Source of the DNA: Bacteroidia bacterium
Lineage (GTDB): Bacteria; Bacteroidota; Bacteroidia; Flavobacteriales; Flavobacteriaceae
DNA length: 64,000 nucleotides
Direction of reading: 5' to 3'
Assembly (NCBI GenBank): GCA_030432635.1
Contig: JAUIMB010000006.1
Location: forward strand, 145,666-209,665
This document shows positions 1 through 9,330 of this stretch, in pieces. The notes beneath the pieces were generated by a model. It saw only the letters and a list, made by a program, of their open reading frames with translations, had not been told where the DNA came from and ran no database searches. Made by a program: the position numbers and the translations under genes. The first letter of the stretch is position 1, and each line of letters starts with the position of its first letter.

Positions 1-1
1 C

Positions 2-676
2 CAGTTTTGGGAGAGAGCGTCCAAGAAGCAATGGGAACCCGAAACTTTTAATGTCTTATCAAAATTCTTAAAACCTGATTCGGTCTATTTGGATATAGGT
101 GCATGGATAGGTCCTACAGTGATTTATGCATCGAAGCTATGCAAGAAAGTAATTTGTTTTGAGCCAGATCCGATTGCCTATAAACATCTTTTAACAAATA
201 TCCAACGCAATAATTTAACCAATATAAGTACATTTAATTTGGCGATCTCCAATAAGACTACAATCCAAACCATCTCTAATTTTGGAGGTAATGTAGGCAA
301 CAGTATGTCGACCTTATTAAAAAATGAAAAGAGTACACCAACCTTACACGATGTATTGGTTTTGGATTGGGATTTTGTTCAATCTACTTTCGGTCTTCAA
401 GACGTATCAATGATAAAAATTGACATTGAAGGAGGAGAGTTTACCTTAATACCTGAACTTGCCGAGTACCTAAAGAAGAATAAGCCTGTTTTATGGTTAT
501 CATTGCACGCACCATTCTTGGACGATGAGACTAGGATGCAACAAGTCAATAATTTAATAGAAGTTTTATGTGATTGTTATGAGACCTGCCTCAATTCTAA
601 TTTGGAAGCGGTCAATATAAAGAACTTGTCTGATAATGATATTATGAAAGGTTTCCCTGAATTTTTATTCAAATAA
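2..676 (+). CDS. FkbM family methyltransferase (5' partial)
   Basis: The reading frame is open to the left edge, so the N-terminus lies outside the window. It encodes a SAM-dependent methyltransferase of the FkbM type, which usually O-methylates sugars of surface glycans. The SAM-binding motif YLDIGAWIG sits about 28 codons in, matching the family pattern DvGAniG, and the second hallmark MIKIDIEGGE lies about 110 codons later. A TTG at 89 falls inside the SAM motif and cannot be the true start. The gene leads into a run of glycosyltransferases on the same strand, which supports a role in polysaccharide decoration. The exact substrate is unknown. Confidence 0.85.
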   Translation, partial: QFWERASKKQWEPETFNVLSKFLKPDSVYLDIGAWIGPTVIYASKLCKKVICFEPDPIAYKHLLTNIQRNNLTNISTFNLAISNKTTIQTISNFGGNVGNSMSTLLKNEKSTPTLHDVLVLDWDFVQSTFGLQDVSMIKIDIEGGEFTLIPELAEYLKKNKPVLWLSLHAPFLDDETRMQQVNNLIEVLCDCYETCLNSNLEAVNIKNLSDNDIMKGFPEFLFK

Positions 677-735
677 CAATCATCATAATGTAATGTTGAA
701 TGATAAGTTCATAATCAACTAGATACTATTTGTAA

Positions 736-1524
736 ATGCCAACTAAGAAATTAAGTGTCCTAATCACACATTACAACCGACCAAAGGCTTTGCAAAAATG
801 TTTGGAGGCGATTCTGAAGTTGAATTTTAATTGTCTAATAGAACTCGTTGTAAGTGATGATGGTAGCGAGCCTGAAAATTTGCGCGCCATTCAGCAATTG
901 CAAATTGATCACTTAGTAACCACTTCAAAAAATCAAGGTCTCGCTTCAAATTTGAATAGAGGTATTAAAGCCTGTACAGGTGATTTTATTATGTATGTTC
1001 AAGAAGATTTTATCATTAAACCAGAAATTTTGAACGTTCTTCCTGAGAGTATGGATCTTATAAGTAATGGACAGTTGGATATGGTGAGATATAGAGCAAA
1101 CTATGTTTTTCAACATCTAATTCCGGTAAGCCAGCATATATTCCGAATCCCAAGATTTTCCTTTAAGAATTTTAATATCAATACTTTTCAATATAGTGAC
1201 AACCCATTTTTGACCACAAGATCTTTTTTTGAAAGTCTGGATTATTTTCTAGAAAACACAAGTGGTCCTTACGGAGAGACAGAGTTTGCCATTAGAGTGT
1301 TAAAGAGTAAGGCTAAAATTGGCATTGCAGATAAAAATTACTTTGCCGCAAATACTGAGTCCAGTTCGGTCATGGTCACAACACCTATAAAAAGGCACAT
1401 CGGCTTTAAGCGTAAATTGAAAAGATTTGCAAGGGCTTTAAGACAGCATTTCGAGTGGCTACTCTATAATCCTAAAAAGCGAGGCTTAGTGACGTATAAG
1501 AATTCCCGTATTATAAATAATTAA
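736..1524 (+). CDS. Glycosyltransferase family 2
   Basis: A 262-residue GT-A fold glycosyltransferase. The N-terminus LSVLITHYNRPKALQKCLEA is the usual GT2 nucleotide-sugar binding strand. It is followed by VVSDDGS near residue 38, NRGIKACTGDF near residue 75, and QED near residue 88 where the family normally has the DxD metal-binding motif. The ATG at 736 opens directly on the first beta strand, so the start is well placed. It lies between a methyltransferase and a sulfotransferase and probably adds one sugar to the repeat unit. Donor and acceptor cannot be read from the sequence. Confidence 0.85.
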   Translation: MPTKKLSVLITHYNRPKALQKCLEAILKLNFNCLIELVVSDDGSEPENLRAIQQLQIDHLVTTSKNQGLASNLNRGIKACTGDFIMYVQEDFIIKPEILNVLPESMDLISNGQLDMVRYRANYVFQHLIPVSQHIFRIPRFSFKNFNINTFQYSDNPFLTTRSFFESLDYFLENTSGPYGETEFAIRVLKSKAKIGIADKNYFAANTESSSVMVTTPIKRHIGFKRKLKRFARALRQHFEWLLYNPKKRGLVTYKNSRIINN

Positions 1525-1596
1525 ATAAGTAATTTGAAGGTTGTTGTAAAAGAAGCGTTAAGCATATTGTTTTGAAATTTTTCAGTAAATAGAATC

Positions 1597-2580
1597 ATGA
1601 ATAAAAGAATTAGGGCAAAGTTAAAACGTGTAAAATATTATTTGCGAATTCTGAGTTACCGAATAGATAAAGCTAGAAGAAACTCTACAAAAAAAACAAT
1701 CATAATTAACGGTTTTTGGAGAAGTGGAACGACATGGCTACAAAAAAAAGTGTGTGTCAGCGTCAATGGTAAATCTATATTCGAACCGTTCAGTCCTCAT
1801 ATTACTACCGATTCTTATTATTCCAATATTGGTGTAAAGAAATCCGATTTGTCAAATAATTTCCGTCATGCTTATATGCCGTTTTTTAACTCAAAAAGCA
1901 TAACAAGGGATTTTGAGGCTTTTTTGTCTTCTGTGCTCAACGCAACAATTAAAGCACCTTATGCCAGGTTTCTTAGGTCGTCAATGTTAGCCTCTTTTAA
2001 AAAAACCGTTGTATGCAAATTTGTTAGAGGACATCTATTGTTGCCTTATATACTAGAGCAAAATCAAGGTGTCCCGATTATTCATATCTATAGAAATCCT
2101 AAAGCCGTAATATCTTCCATTGAAAGAAATAGATGGGGTTATTGGCTTGAAGATTTTTGTCTTAGTGAACATTTTCTCAATATTGAAGATGGAAGAAAAG
2201 CGTATTTTGAGAAACATGCAGCTTTAATTGCCAAATATGATCAATTGGATAGTCAGTCAAGAATTTGCGCACTATGGTGTCTCACCGAAGTCTATATCAA
2301 TGATCACTGTATGAGTTACAAAAACTTCATGAAAGTCTCATATGAAAGTTTAGTTGAAAACGGTTTCAATGAGATTATTGGTTTCTTGTCTGGATTTGGA
2401 CATAAATGGACAGACAATACTATAGAAAAGTCCAGTTCTAAAACTACCATAAAAAGTCGTGTTAATATGAGTAATAAGGAAAAGAGTAGCAGTTGGAGAC
2501 AAGAGCTTAGTTTACAAACCCAAACTAAAATTGATGCCATTGTAACCGAATTTGGTTTAAACCTTAAGGATTATGAGTGA
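1597..2580 (+). CDS. Sulfotransferase family protein
   Basis: A 327-residue PAPS-dependent sulfotransferase. The 5'-phosphosulfate loop is seen at residues 41-50 (WRSGTTWLQK). The 3'-phosphate binding region IHIYRNPKAVISSIERN lies at about 162-180, with the Arg and Ser expected for PAPS contact. The basic N-terminus (residues 1-35) has no clear signal peptide, so the protein is probably cytoplasmic or membrane-associated. In a glycosyltransferase cluster the natural inference is sulfation of an extracellular polysaccharide or one of its precursors. Family assignment is firm; the substrate is not known. Confidence 0.85.
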   Translation: MNKRIRAKLKRVKYYLRILSYRIDKARRNSTKKTIIINGFWRSGTTWLQKKVCVSVNGKSIFEPFSPHITTDSYYSNIGVKKSDLSNNFRHAYMPFFNSKSITRDFEAFLSSVLNATIKAPYARFLRSSMLASFKKTVVCKFVRGHLLLPYILEQNQGVPIIHIYRNPKAVISSIERNRWGYWLEDFCLSEHFLNIEDGRKAYFEKHAALIAKYDQLDSQSRICALWCLTEVYINDHCMSYKNFMKVSYESLVENGFNEIIGFLSGFGHKWTDNTIEKSSSKTTIKSRVNMSNKEKSSSWRQELSLQTQTKIDAIVTEFGLNLKDYE

Positions 2581-2846
2581 TTTTAATTGATCTGAATTAA
2601 ACTTAATGACGGTTCAATATATTTTTTTTGCTGTATGTACAGCCGCTTGTATTTGTTTGTAGCCTAAACATATTGGTAGAATTCGGGTTGAAATAAGTAT
2701 TGCTCCTTCTTTAGTGGTCAATTAGTTTGCTTATCTTTGAAACCATAAAATAGTTACACTATAAATGCCAAGAATAACTTCATAATGCCAAGTTATGATG
2801 TTCCGTTGCTTAACAGAAGTTTTTATGATGAATTAACCAAAGTGTA
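2581..2846. other. Intergenic gap with a possible internal promoter
   Basis: This 266-bp gap is long for the locus. It contains TATCTTTG at 2732-2739, a good match to the Bacteroidota -7 element, and a short hairpin at 2774-2796 (ATAACTT / AAGTTAT). No TTG element is found at the usual distance upstream, so the promoter is only tentative. If real, it would give a leader of about 100 nt in front of the GT4 gene at 2847. No coding potential is seen. Confidence 0.35.
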
Positions 2847-4022
2847 TTGAAGGATAAAAAGAAAATAGCTATTTATTCGGGAAGTATACCTAGTACTACA
2901 TTTGTTGAACGGCTAATTTTAGCTTTGTCCAAAAATGGATGTGAAGTGTACTTGTTTGGACTTCAAAAGGGAAAAATCAAATACAATTCAAACATTTCTT
3001 CCTTTGCCTATAGAAACTCAAAAGTACACAAGGCGTGGTATTTGATGAAGTATACTTTTCTTCTGTTATGCTTTAAAGCCAATGACAAAAGAAAATTGGA
3101 TACCATTCTGAAATCAAACTCCCAATATACCTTACTAGATAAAGTAAAATGCTACCCTGTACTGTGGCATAAACCAGATGTCTTTCATGTGCAATGGGCA
3201 AAAGGCGCCGAATATTGGTCATGGGTTCAGCAATTCAATATCAAGTACATTTTGAGTTTACGAGGAGCACATATTAATTATTCACCAATAGCAGACGAAG
3301 AATTGGCAGATTCCTATCGAAGATGTTTTCCAAGGGTAGATCGCTTTCATGCAGTTTCAAGGGCCATCAAAATTGAGGCCCAGAAATACGGAGCAGAACC
3401 TTCCAAAATAGATGTGGTATATAGTGGCTTGACTGTTAGTGACTTTGAAAATAAGATGAGCCCAAAATCATCATGCCTCAATATTGTTTCAGTTGGTAGG
3501 TCACACTGGATAAAGGGTTATCATTATGCTTTGGATGCATGTAAGGTGTTAAAGGATAGAGATGTTCAATTTACCTATACCATTGTTGGTGCCAAAGGGT
3601 ATTTGGAACTCCTATATCAAATAAAGGACCTTGGACTGGAAAATCATGTAGTTTTATTAGATGCTTTGCCTATGGAAGAGGTAAAGAAAATGATACAAAA
3701 AGCCAATTTACTATTGTTGCCAAGTGTAATGGAAGGGATTGCTAATGTTGTTTTAGAGGCAATGGCATCAAAAACCCTTGTGCTTTCGACAAATTGTGGA
3801 GGAATGGAAGAAGTCATTGAGCATAAAGTAAATGGTTTTATCTGCCCAATTCGGGATAAAGATAAAATGGCCAACTGCCTAGAGGAAATTTCAAGATTAT
3901 CTGATAGTGAACGCGAATTAATGGTGAATCGAGCCCTTGATACTATTGAAAACCAACATACCGAATTTGAAATGGTTGACAACATGATAGATTTGTATAA
4001 GAATGTACTAAATGAAGGGTGA
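2847..4022 (+). CDS. Glycosyltransferase family 4
   Basis: A retaining GT-B glycosyltransferase of 391 residues. The C-terminal half carries the GT4 core: IVSVGRSHWIKGYHYAL starting near residue 212 and the E-x7-E motif MEGIANVVLEAM at about 295-306, followed by GGMEEVI. The start is a TTG at 2847; an in-frame stop at 2829-2831 leaves no upstream ATG or GTG. The 3' end overlaps the next gene by 11 bp, which indicates co-transcription and probably coupled translation. It should act in the cytoplasm on a lipid-linked glycan intermediate. Sugar specificity is not determined. Confidence 0.85.
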   Translation: MKDKKKIAIYSGSIPSTTFVERLILALSKNGCEVYLFGLQKGKIKYNSNISSFAYRNSKVHKAWYLMKYTFLLLCFKANDKRKLDTILKSNSQYTLLDKVKCYPVLWHKPDVFHVQWAKGAEYWSWVQQFNIKYILSLRGAHINYSPIADEELADSYRRCFPRVDRFHAVSRAIKIEAQKYGAEPSKIDVVYSGLTVSDFENKMSPKSSCLNIVSVGRSHWIKGYHYALDACKVLKDRDVQFTYTIVGAKGYLELLYQIKDLGLENHVVLLDALPMEEVKKMIQKANLLLLPSVMEGIANVVLEAMASKTLVLSTNCGGMEEVIEHKVNGFICPIRDKDKMANCLEEISRLSDSERELMVNRALDTIENQHTEFEMVDNMIDLYKNVLNEG

Positions 4023-5205
4023 TATGGAAACCAAACGAATCGGACTAGTATTGTCAAATGTTCCGGGTTATTCAGAGACCTTCTTTAGGAATAAAATAAA
4101 GGGTCTTCAAAATAAAGGTTTTGAAGTCACCTTATTTGTAAATGAATGTGAACCAAGACAACACGCGTTTTTATGTGATGTGGTGGTTGCCCCAAATCTA
4201 AATATTTCAGCATTAAAGAAACTATTGACACTGGTTTCACTAATACTTAAGGCTTGTTTTGTTTATCCTAGAAAAAGCTATCGACTTTATAGCCTAGATA
4301 AAAAAGAAGGCCTTCCGTTCAAAACAATAATCAAACAGATATTGATAAACCAGCACTTATTTACCAAAGAATTGGATTGGTTACATTTTGGTTTTGGTAT
4401 GCTGGCTGTCGGAAGGGAAAATATAGCCCAAGTTGTTGGTGCAAAAATGGCAGTCAGTTTTAGAGGATTCGATTTGTATTTGTCACCATTGAAGCACGAC
4501 AATTGTTATGAGCGATTATTCAAAAAAGATGTAAAATATCATGTGCTCTCGCAAGAGATGAAAACGGATGTTATGCACTATAATGTTCCAGAACAACAAA
4601 TAAAGGTCATCACTCCAGCCATTGATACTGGATTTTTTAATTCAACCAAAAAGTCAAGTCCTAGTGAGACCATTAGATTTTTAACTGTTGCCAGATTGCA
4701 TTGGAAAAAGGGACTGGAATATACATTGGAAGCATTGTGGCATCTAAAGCAGAATGGTATTAAATTTCATTATACCATTATTGGTGAAGGTAGCGAATTT
4801 GAACGATTGAAATTTGCAACAGATCAAATGGATATAACTGAAGAAGTTACCTTTATGGGTAAGTTGCCACATGATGAAGTGAAAAAAATAATGGAGCAAT
4901 CCGATATCTATTTGCAATATAGCATCCAAGAAGGTTTTTGTAATGCTGTGCTTGAAGCCCAGGCAATGGGATTGTTATGTGTTGTGTCTAACGCAGAGGG
5001 TTTGTCTGAAAACGTGTTGCACAATAAGACGGGTTGGGTTGTGCCAAAGCGCAATATATTAATGTTAAAGGATACTATAGAGGATATTATTGAAATGGCT
5101 GAGGAAAGCAAAGACCATATTCGTAGAACTGCTATGCAGCGTGTACGAGATGAGTTTCATATATTGCAACAACAGCAGGATTTTGTTTCATTTTATACGG
5201 TTTAA
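4012..5205 (+). CDS. Glycosyltransferase family 4 (colanic acid/amylovoran type)
   Basis: A 397-residue GT4 protein. The N-terminal Rossmann half begins IGLVLSNVPGYSETFFRNKI. The C-terminal half has FLTVARLHWKKGLEYTL near residue 223 and the E-x7-E motif QEGFCNAVLEAQ near 306-317. The SETF element after the first strand is typical of enzymes such as those of colanic acid synthesis. The first ATG at 4012 overlaps the previous gene by 11 bp; a second ATG at 4024 is an equally usable start. It follows another GT4, so the two probably add successive sugars. Confidence 0.85.
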   Translation: MKGDMETKRIGLVLSNVPGYSETFFRNKIKGLQNKGFEVTLFVNECEPRQHAFLCDVVVAPNLNISALKKLLTLVSLILKACFVYPRKSYRLYSLDKKEGLPFKTIIKQILINQHLFTKELDWLHFGFGMLAVGRENIAQVVGAKMAVSFRGFDLYLSPLKHDNCYERLFKKDVKYHVLSQEMKTDVMHYNVPEQQIKVITPAIDTGFFNSTKKSSPSETIRFLTVARLHWKKGLEYTLEALWHLKQNGIKFHYTIIGEGSEFERLKFATDQMDITEEVTFMGKLPHDEVKKIMEQSDIYLQYSIQEGFCNAVLEAQAMGLLCVVSNAEGLSENVLHNKTGWVVPKRNILMLKDTIEDIIEMAEESKDHIRRTAMQRVRDEFHILQQQQDFVSFYTV

Positions 5206-5247
5206 AACAATTGCAGTCACCCATTGGAAACAAAAACCACCTCAATT

Positions 5248-6297
5248 ATGGATATATACATTCCCAACATAGATTTTGGAGACATCGACAAAAGGCATCT
5301 GTTCATAGCAACTAGGCCATTTTATATGGGATCAACTTGGGGCAATGACCAAAAACAAAAAAAAAAATGGGGAATATCCGACTATTATACTGATGATATA
5401 AATATCGCACAAGTAATGTTGTTGCCCAAGCCTATCAATTACTACAACAATAAAGAACTCGATGGTTTCAATTTAATGTGTAAAACTCATGGCATAAAAG
5501 GTTATGGTTATGTGATTGGAGATTATGGAAATGTATATAAGCACTTTGAGTATCTTAGTTATTTTAGGGTTGGAGGCTTTAAAAGGCAGCTGCCGCATAA
5601 TAATATTGGCTTGCCTGTTGCCATATCCGATATTTACAAAAGCCTATATAAGGCCAATGCACTTGATATAAGAACTAAAGAGGATATTCCTATTATAGGT
5701 TTTTGTGGACACGCAAGCGATGCGATAAAAAAGCAGTTCAAGGATAAACTAGGTTTTATCAAGAAGAACATGTTCAGATTTTTCGAAAACCCATTTCGAC
5801 AAGATTATGAACCTTTATTCGCTTCAGCCTATGAACGTTTTAAGCTGCTAAAAACATTAGAAGGGTCCACAAGTATTAAGACGAATTTCATTTATAGGGA
5901 GAACTACAGAGCTGGAGCTGTGACCAAACAATTACGGCTTCAGACCAATCGCGAATATTATGAAAACATGCGTCAATCTGATTATGTGCTTTGCGTAAGA
6001 GGAGCAGGTAATTTTTCTGTTCGTCTATATGAAACTCTTATGATGGGAAGAATTCCAGTATACATAGATACCGATGGTCTTTTGCCGTTTATTGATGATA
6101 TCGATTGGAAACAACATATGGTTTGGGTGCCTTGGCACGATCGTCACAATATTACGCAACATGTCGTTGAGTTTCACCAATCCCTCACCCCAAAGGCCTT
6201 TAAACAGCTGCAGGAATCTAACAGAAAGCTATGGGAAACTTCGCTTTCCGTGGTTGGAATTTTTGATTTTATCAGAAAAAATTCAATAACTACTTAA
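5248..6297 (+). CDS. Exostosin-like glycosyltransferase (GT47 type)
   Basis: A 349-residue protein with an exostosin-like C-terminal half. The segment DYVLCVRGAGNFSVRLYET at about 244-263, followed by MMGRIPVYIDTD, is the conserved exostosin core; the Glu of YET matches the region involved in nucleotide-sugar binding. Exostosin domains are best known from heparan-sulfate and plant cell-wall enzymes but also occur in bacterial capsule loci. The start chosen is the ATG at 5248; an in-frame TTG at 5224 would add eight residues. It sits in line with other transferases and should add a sugar to the same glycan. The linkage is unknown. Confidence 0.75.
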   Translation: MDIYIPNIDFGDIDKRHLFIATRPFYMGSTWGNDQKQKKKWGISDYYTDDINIAQVMLLPKPINYYNNKELDGFNLMCKTHGIKGYGYVIGDYGNVYKHFEYLSYFRVGGFKRQLPHNNIGLPVAISDIYKSLYKANALDIRTKEDIPIIGFCGHASDAIKKQFKDKLGFIKKNMFRFFENPFRQDYEPLFASAYERFKLLKTLEGSTSIKTNFIYRENYRAGAVTKQLRLQTNREYYENMRQSDYVLCVRGAGNFSVRLYETLMMGRIPVYIDTDGLLPFIDDIDWKQHMVWVPWHDRHNITQHVVEFHQSLTPKAFKQLQESNRKLWETSLSVVGIFDFIRKNSITT

Positions 6298-6391
6298 TAT
6301 TTTTTATGTTATCCGTACTATTGTATTTTCTTAGCAAAATCAATGAAGTTTATGTTGATATCAGCTAAATTTGTATCGCAAAACTATTTTT

Positions 6392-7126
6392 ATGACCTAT
6401 TATGAGTTCATGCGTTGGATCACTTTCCCAATTATGCCTACACATTTGGTTACGGTAAGAAAGGATGTAAAACGACTGCTTAAACAGAATAAAAAAAACA
6501 AAAGAACAACAATTTTAGATGTTGGAGGTCGAAAATCGCCCTATACAATCAACCTTCCAGCAGATATAGTGCTTTTGGATGTTCCACAAGAAAGTGGCGA
6601 TAAAGCAATGCTGAATTTAGGTTTTACAGAATCCTTGTTGAAAAATATCAAGAAGAAACGATCCAACATAACAGATGTTATTATTGAGGATATGACACAA
6701 TCAACATTACCCGATGCTTCATACGAAGCTGTGGTATGTGTGGAGGTTATTGAGCACGTTCCAGAAGATGATTTATTTATCAAGAATGTCTCTAAGGTTA
6801 TTGAAAAAGGTGGTTGGGCTTATTTTACAACACCTAATGGTGATTATATAAAAAATGAAGGGCCTAACAAAAATCCAGACCACGTGAGACATTATACAAG
6901 GGAAGGACTTTATAACTTGCTTCAAAAATATTTTGATAAAGTTGATGTGCACTATGCCGTTAAAGCAGGAAAGTATAGGGTTTGGGGTTTAAAAGGGTTT
7001 AGGATAACACGTCCTTTGTTGATATTCAGAACTTTGATAGGAAATTTTATTAACAGGTTTCAGTCAAGAGGTGTTGAAAATACACCCGTAAAAACGGCAC
7101 ATTTGGTTGCTGTAGTGTATAAATAA
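6392..7126 (+). CDS. Class I SAM-dependent methyltransferase
   Basis: A 244-residue methyltransferase of the Methyltransf_11 group. The SAM-binding motif I TTILDVGGRKSPY is at about residues 38-50. DASYEAVVCVEVIEHVPEDD (about 105-125) is the motif II/III region, followed by GGWAYFTTPN, which is characteristic of this fold. The ATG at 6392 is preferred; an in-frame TTG at 6371 would add seven residues. It lies within the polysaccharide locus and could methylate a sugar or a phosphate on the chain. The C-terminal 60 residues are basic and may touch the membrane. Substrate unknown. Confidence 0.8.
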   Translation: MTYYEFMRWITFPIMPTHLVTVRKDVKRLLKQNKKNKRTTILDVGGRKSPYTINLPADIVLLDVPQESGDKAMLNLGFTESLLKNIKKKRSNITDVIIEDMTQSTLPDASYEAVVCVEVIEHVPEDDLFIKNVSKVIEKGGWAYFTTPNGDYIKNEGPNKNPDHVRHYTREGLYNLLQKYFDKVDVHYAVKAGKYRVWGLKGFRITRPLLIFRTLIGNFINRFQSRGVENTPVKTAHLVAVVYK

Positions 7127-7174
7127 AGATAACAGCAACCAGTCAAGATCAATGATTTCTAATAAGAAAAAAGA

Positions 7175-8008
7175 ATGAATTTAAAAAAAACCATAAGTGC
7201 ACTGTCTAATGTTTTTAGAAGAGATACATTGAAATTTGAAGATGCTTATTTATGTGGCGTGCCTTTAAAGGTGATAAAACAAACCATTCGAAAAAACCCA
7301 GACCAAGATGATGCTTGGTGGTTCTACCTAGCCAAACACCATGATATTATCTTTGATGTTGGATGTAATGTTGGTTATACAGCCTTATTGGCTTTGATCC
7401 AAGATGCCAACAAGAAAATGGTACTTGTTGATCCTAACCCTAATGCACTACAAAAAGCTGCTGTTAATATCATATCCAACGGATTAGGAAGTAGAACCCA
7501 GTATATTGCGGCTTTTGTGGGTGACAAAATAGATGAGACGATAAAGTTTTATACCATTGGTTCAGGTGCTGCTGGTAGTATGTATGCTTCCCATGCCGAA
7601 TCTGCTGCTTCGATTAATTCATGTATGGATGTCAAAACAGTCACATTAGATTATTTATACGAATTATATGGTATGAAGCCAGAATTGATAAAGATTGATG
7701 TAGAAGGAGCTGAAACATTGGTCATGGAATCTGCAAAGGTAATTGCCAAAGAATCCCAATGTAGCTTTTTTATTGAAATGCATACTGTTGAAAACCTTGG
7801 TATGGAAGGAGCTGCACAATTAATGTTGGATTGGTGCCAAGATGTAGGGTACAATGCTTGGTATCTCAAGTTAGGGGAGAAATTGGTAGAAGCTTCAACA
7901 GTCAAGCACAGAGGAAAATGCCATTTGTTGTTGTTGCCAAAGGAAAAGAGTTATCCTGAGTACTTAAAGGGTGTCGCTCAAAATAATCCGCTTCCAAATT
8001 CGATTTGA
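7175..8008 (+). CDS. FkbM family methyltransferase
   Basis: A complete FkbM methyltransferase of 277 residues. The SAM loop IIFDVGCNVGYTA is at about residues 58-70 and the family signature LIKIDVEGAE at about 171-180, followed by a strand with FFIEMH. It is the second FkbM protein of the locus, so the product glycan may carry more than one methyl group. Its stop codon overlaps the start of the next gene (TTGATG), a sign of one transcription unit. It probably acts in the cytoplasm on a nucleotide sugar or lipid-linked sugar. Confidence 0.85.
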   Translation: MNLKKTISALSNVFRRDTLKFEDAYLCGVPLKVIKQTIRKNPDQDDAWWFYLAKHHDIIFDVGCNVGYTALLALIQDANKKMVLVDPNPNALQKAAVNIISNGLGSRTQYIAAFVGDKIDETIKFYTIGSGAAGSMYASHAESAASINSCMDVKTVTLDYLYELYGMKPELIKIDVEGAETLVMESAKVIAKESQCSFFIEMHTVENLGMEGAAQLMLDWCQDVGYNAWYLKLGEKLVEASTVKHRGKCHLLLLPKEKSYPEYLKGVAQNNPLPNSI

Positions 8009-9330
8009 TGCTTTTCTCCTTTTTGAAATATCTTCAGCCAACTCATTATTTTCAACTAAGGAAATTCAATAAGAAATCGGTGTTTCCTTGTGCCTATGAA
8101 TTGCCAGAAGAAGTGATGTCTCAACTGAAACCTGATTCAAGATTTGTGTCTAAGCATGCCGTCGAGTATGATTTGTCATGGCAAAGCATTCAATGTGGAT
8201 ATATTGGTGACGTGGAGACTTATTCCGACTTTGAAACATTATCAGTTCAGGATAATTATCATTTTATCCGTAAGTATTTTCACAAAGCTTGGGTTGTATA
8301 TGTGCTTTTGCTACGATTGTTTTCGTTGCGTAACCCTATTATAGAACTAAAGGCATTTTGGAAAACACGCCACATCGAACGACGTTCAATAGACACCTCA
8401 ATACCATATAAATCTTGGTCAAACTTTGTACTAGAAAAAGATTGGAATCCACTGGTGAGTATTGTGATTCCAACACTGAATAGATATACTTTCCTCAAGG
8501 ATGTATTGCATGACCTCGAACAACAGGATTATAATAATTTTGAAATCATTGTTGTTGACCAATCTGAACCATTTCAACCTTCATTTTATGAGGATTTTAA
8601 TTTAAAGATTAATCTTCTACGACAAGAAGAAAAAGCATTGTGGTTGGCTAGAAATACAGCGATTAAAAATGCCAAGGGAGAGTTGATCGCACTTTCAGAA
8701 GACGATGTTCGTGTACAACCCGATTGGATATCTTCCCATTTAAAATGTCTCAGATATTTTGATGCCAAGGTTTCTGCAGGTGTATTTTATCCACAAGGAC
8801 AGCAAATGCCCAAAACACGTTCTTTCTTTGCTGTAGCCTCACAGTTCGCTACAGGTAATGCTATGCTATACAGGCAAGTTTTTAAACAAGTCGGATTGTT
8901 CGATAGGCAATTTGAAAAACAAAGAATGGGAGATGGTGAGTTTGGATTACGATTGTTTTTAGAAGGCCTAAGGTGTGTGTCAAATCCTTATGCTTCTTGT
9001 GTTGACATAAAAGCTGGGACTGGTGGATTACGTGAAATGGGAAGTTGGGATGCGTTTAGAACGACCTCATTATGGGCTCCTAGACCTATACCGAGTGTTC
9101 TCTATTTTTTTAGGACTTATTTTGGGACAAAGGCTTCAAAACTAGCATTGTTACGCAATATCCCTCAATCAATTATTCCATATACGTTCAAAAAAAATAA
9201 GGCCATGCAACTAATAGGTGTGTTTTATTTGATACTGGTGTTACCCTTGGTATGTTATCAAGTAATGAAATCCTGGTCCTTGTCTACAAAAAAAATAAAT
9301 AAAGGTCCATTAATAGATACATTATCTTGA
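8008..9330 (+). CDS. Glycosyltransferase family 2 with N-terminal extension
   Basis: A 440-residue protein. Residues 1-140 form an extension without a recognisable domain. The GT2 domain starts near residue 145 with LVSIVIPTLNRYTFLKDVL and has IIVVDQSE near 178, ARNTAIKNAKGELIALSEDD near 210-230 and a second part with MGDGEFGLRLFLEG near 310. A hydrophobic stretch near 400-420 (LIGVFYLILVLPLVCY) suggests a C-terminal membrane anchor. The start at 8008 overlaps the stop of the previous gene by one base. The next gene begins inside its last codon, again indicating tight co-expression. Confidence 0.8.
   Translation: MLFSFLKYLQPTHYFQLRKFNKKSVFPCAYELPEEVMSQLKPDSRFVSKHAVEYDLSWQSIQCGYIGDVETYSDFETLSVQDNYHFIRKYFHKAWVVYVLLLRLFSLRNPIIELKAFWKTRHIERRSIDTSIPYKSWSNFVLEKDWNPLVSIVIPTLNRYTFLKDVLHDLEQQDYNNFEIIVVDQSEPFQPSFYEDFNLKINLLRQEEKALWLARNTAIKNAKGELIALSEDDVRVQPDWISSHLKCLRYFDAKVSAGVFYPQGQQMPKTRSFFAVASQFATGNAMLYRQVFKQVGLFDRQFEKQRMGDGEFGLRLFLEGLRCVSNPYASCVDIKAGTGGLREMGSWDAFRTTSLWAPRPIPSVLYFFRTYFGTKASKLALLRNIPQSIIPYTFKKNKAMQLIGVFYLILVLPLVCYQVMKSWSLSTKKINKGPLIDTLS

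Noticed and set aside
89..91. TTG at 89 as the start of the first methyltransferase
   Set aside because: It falls within the SAM-binding motif, and the frame continues upstream to the window edge.
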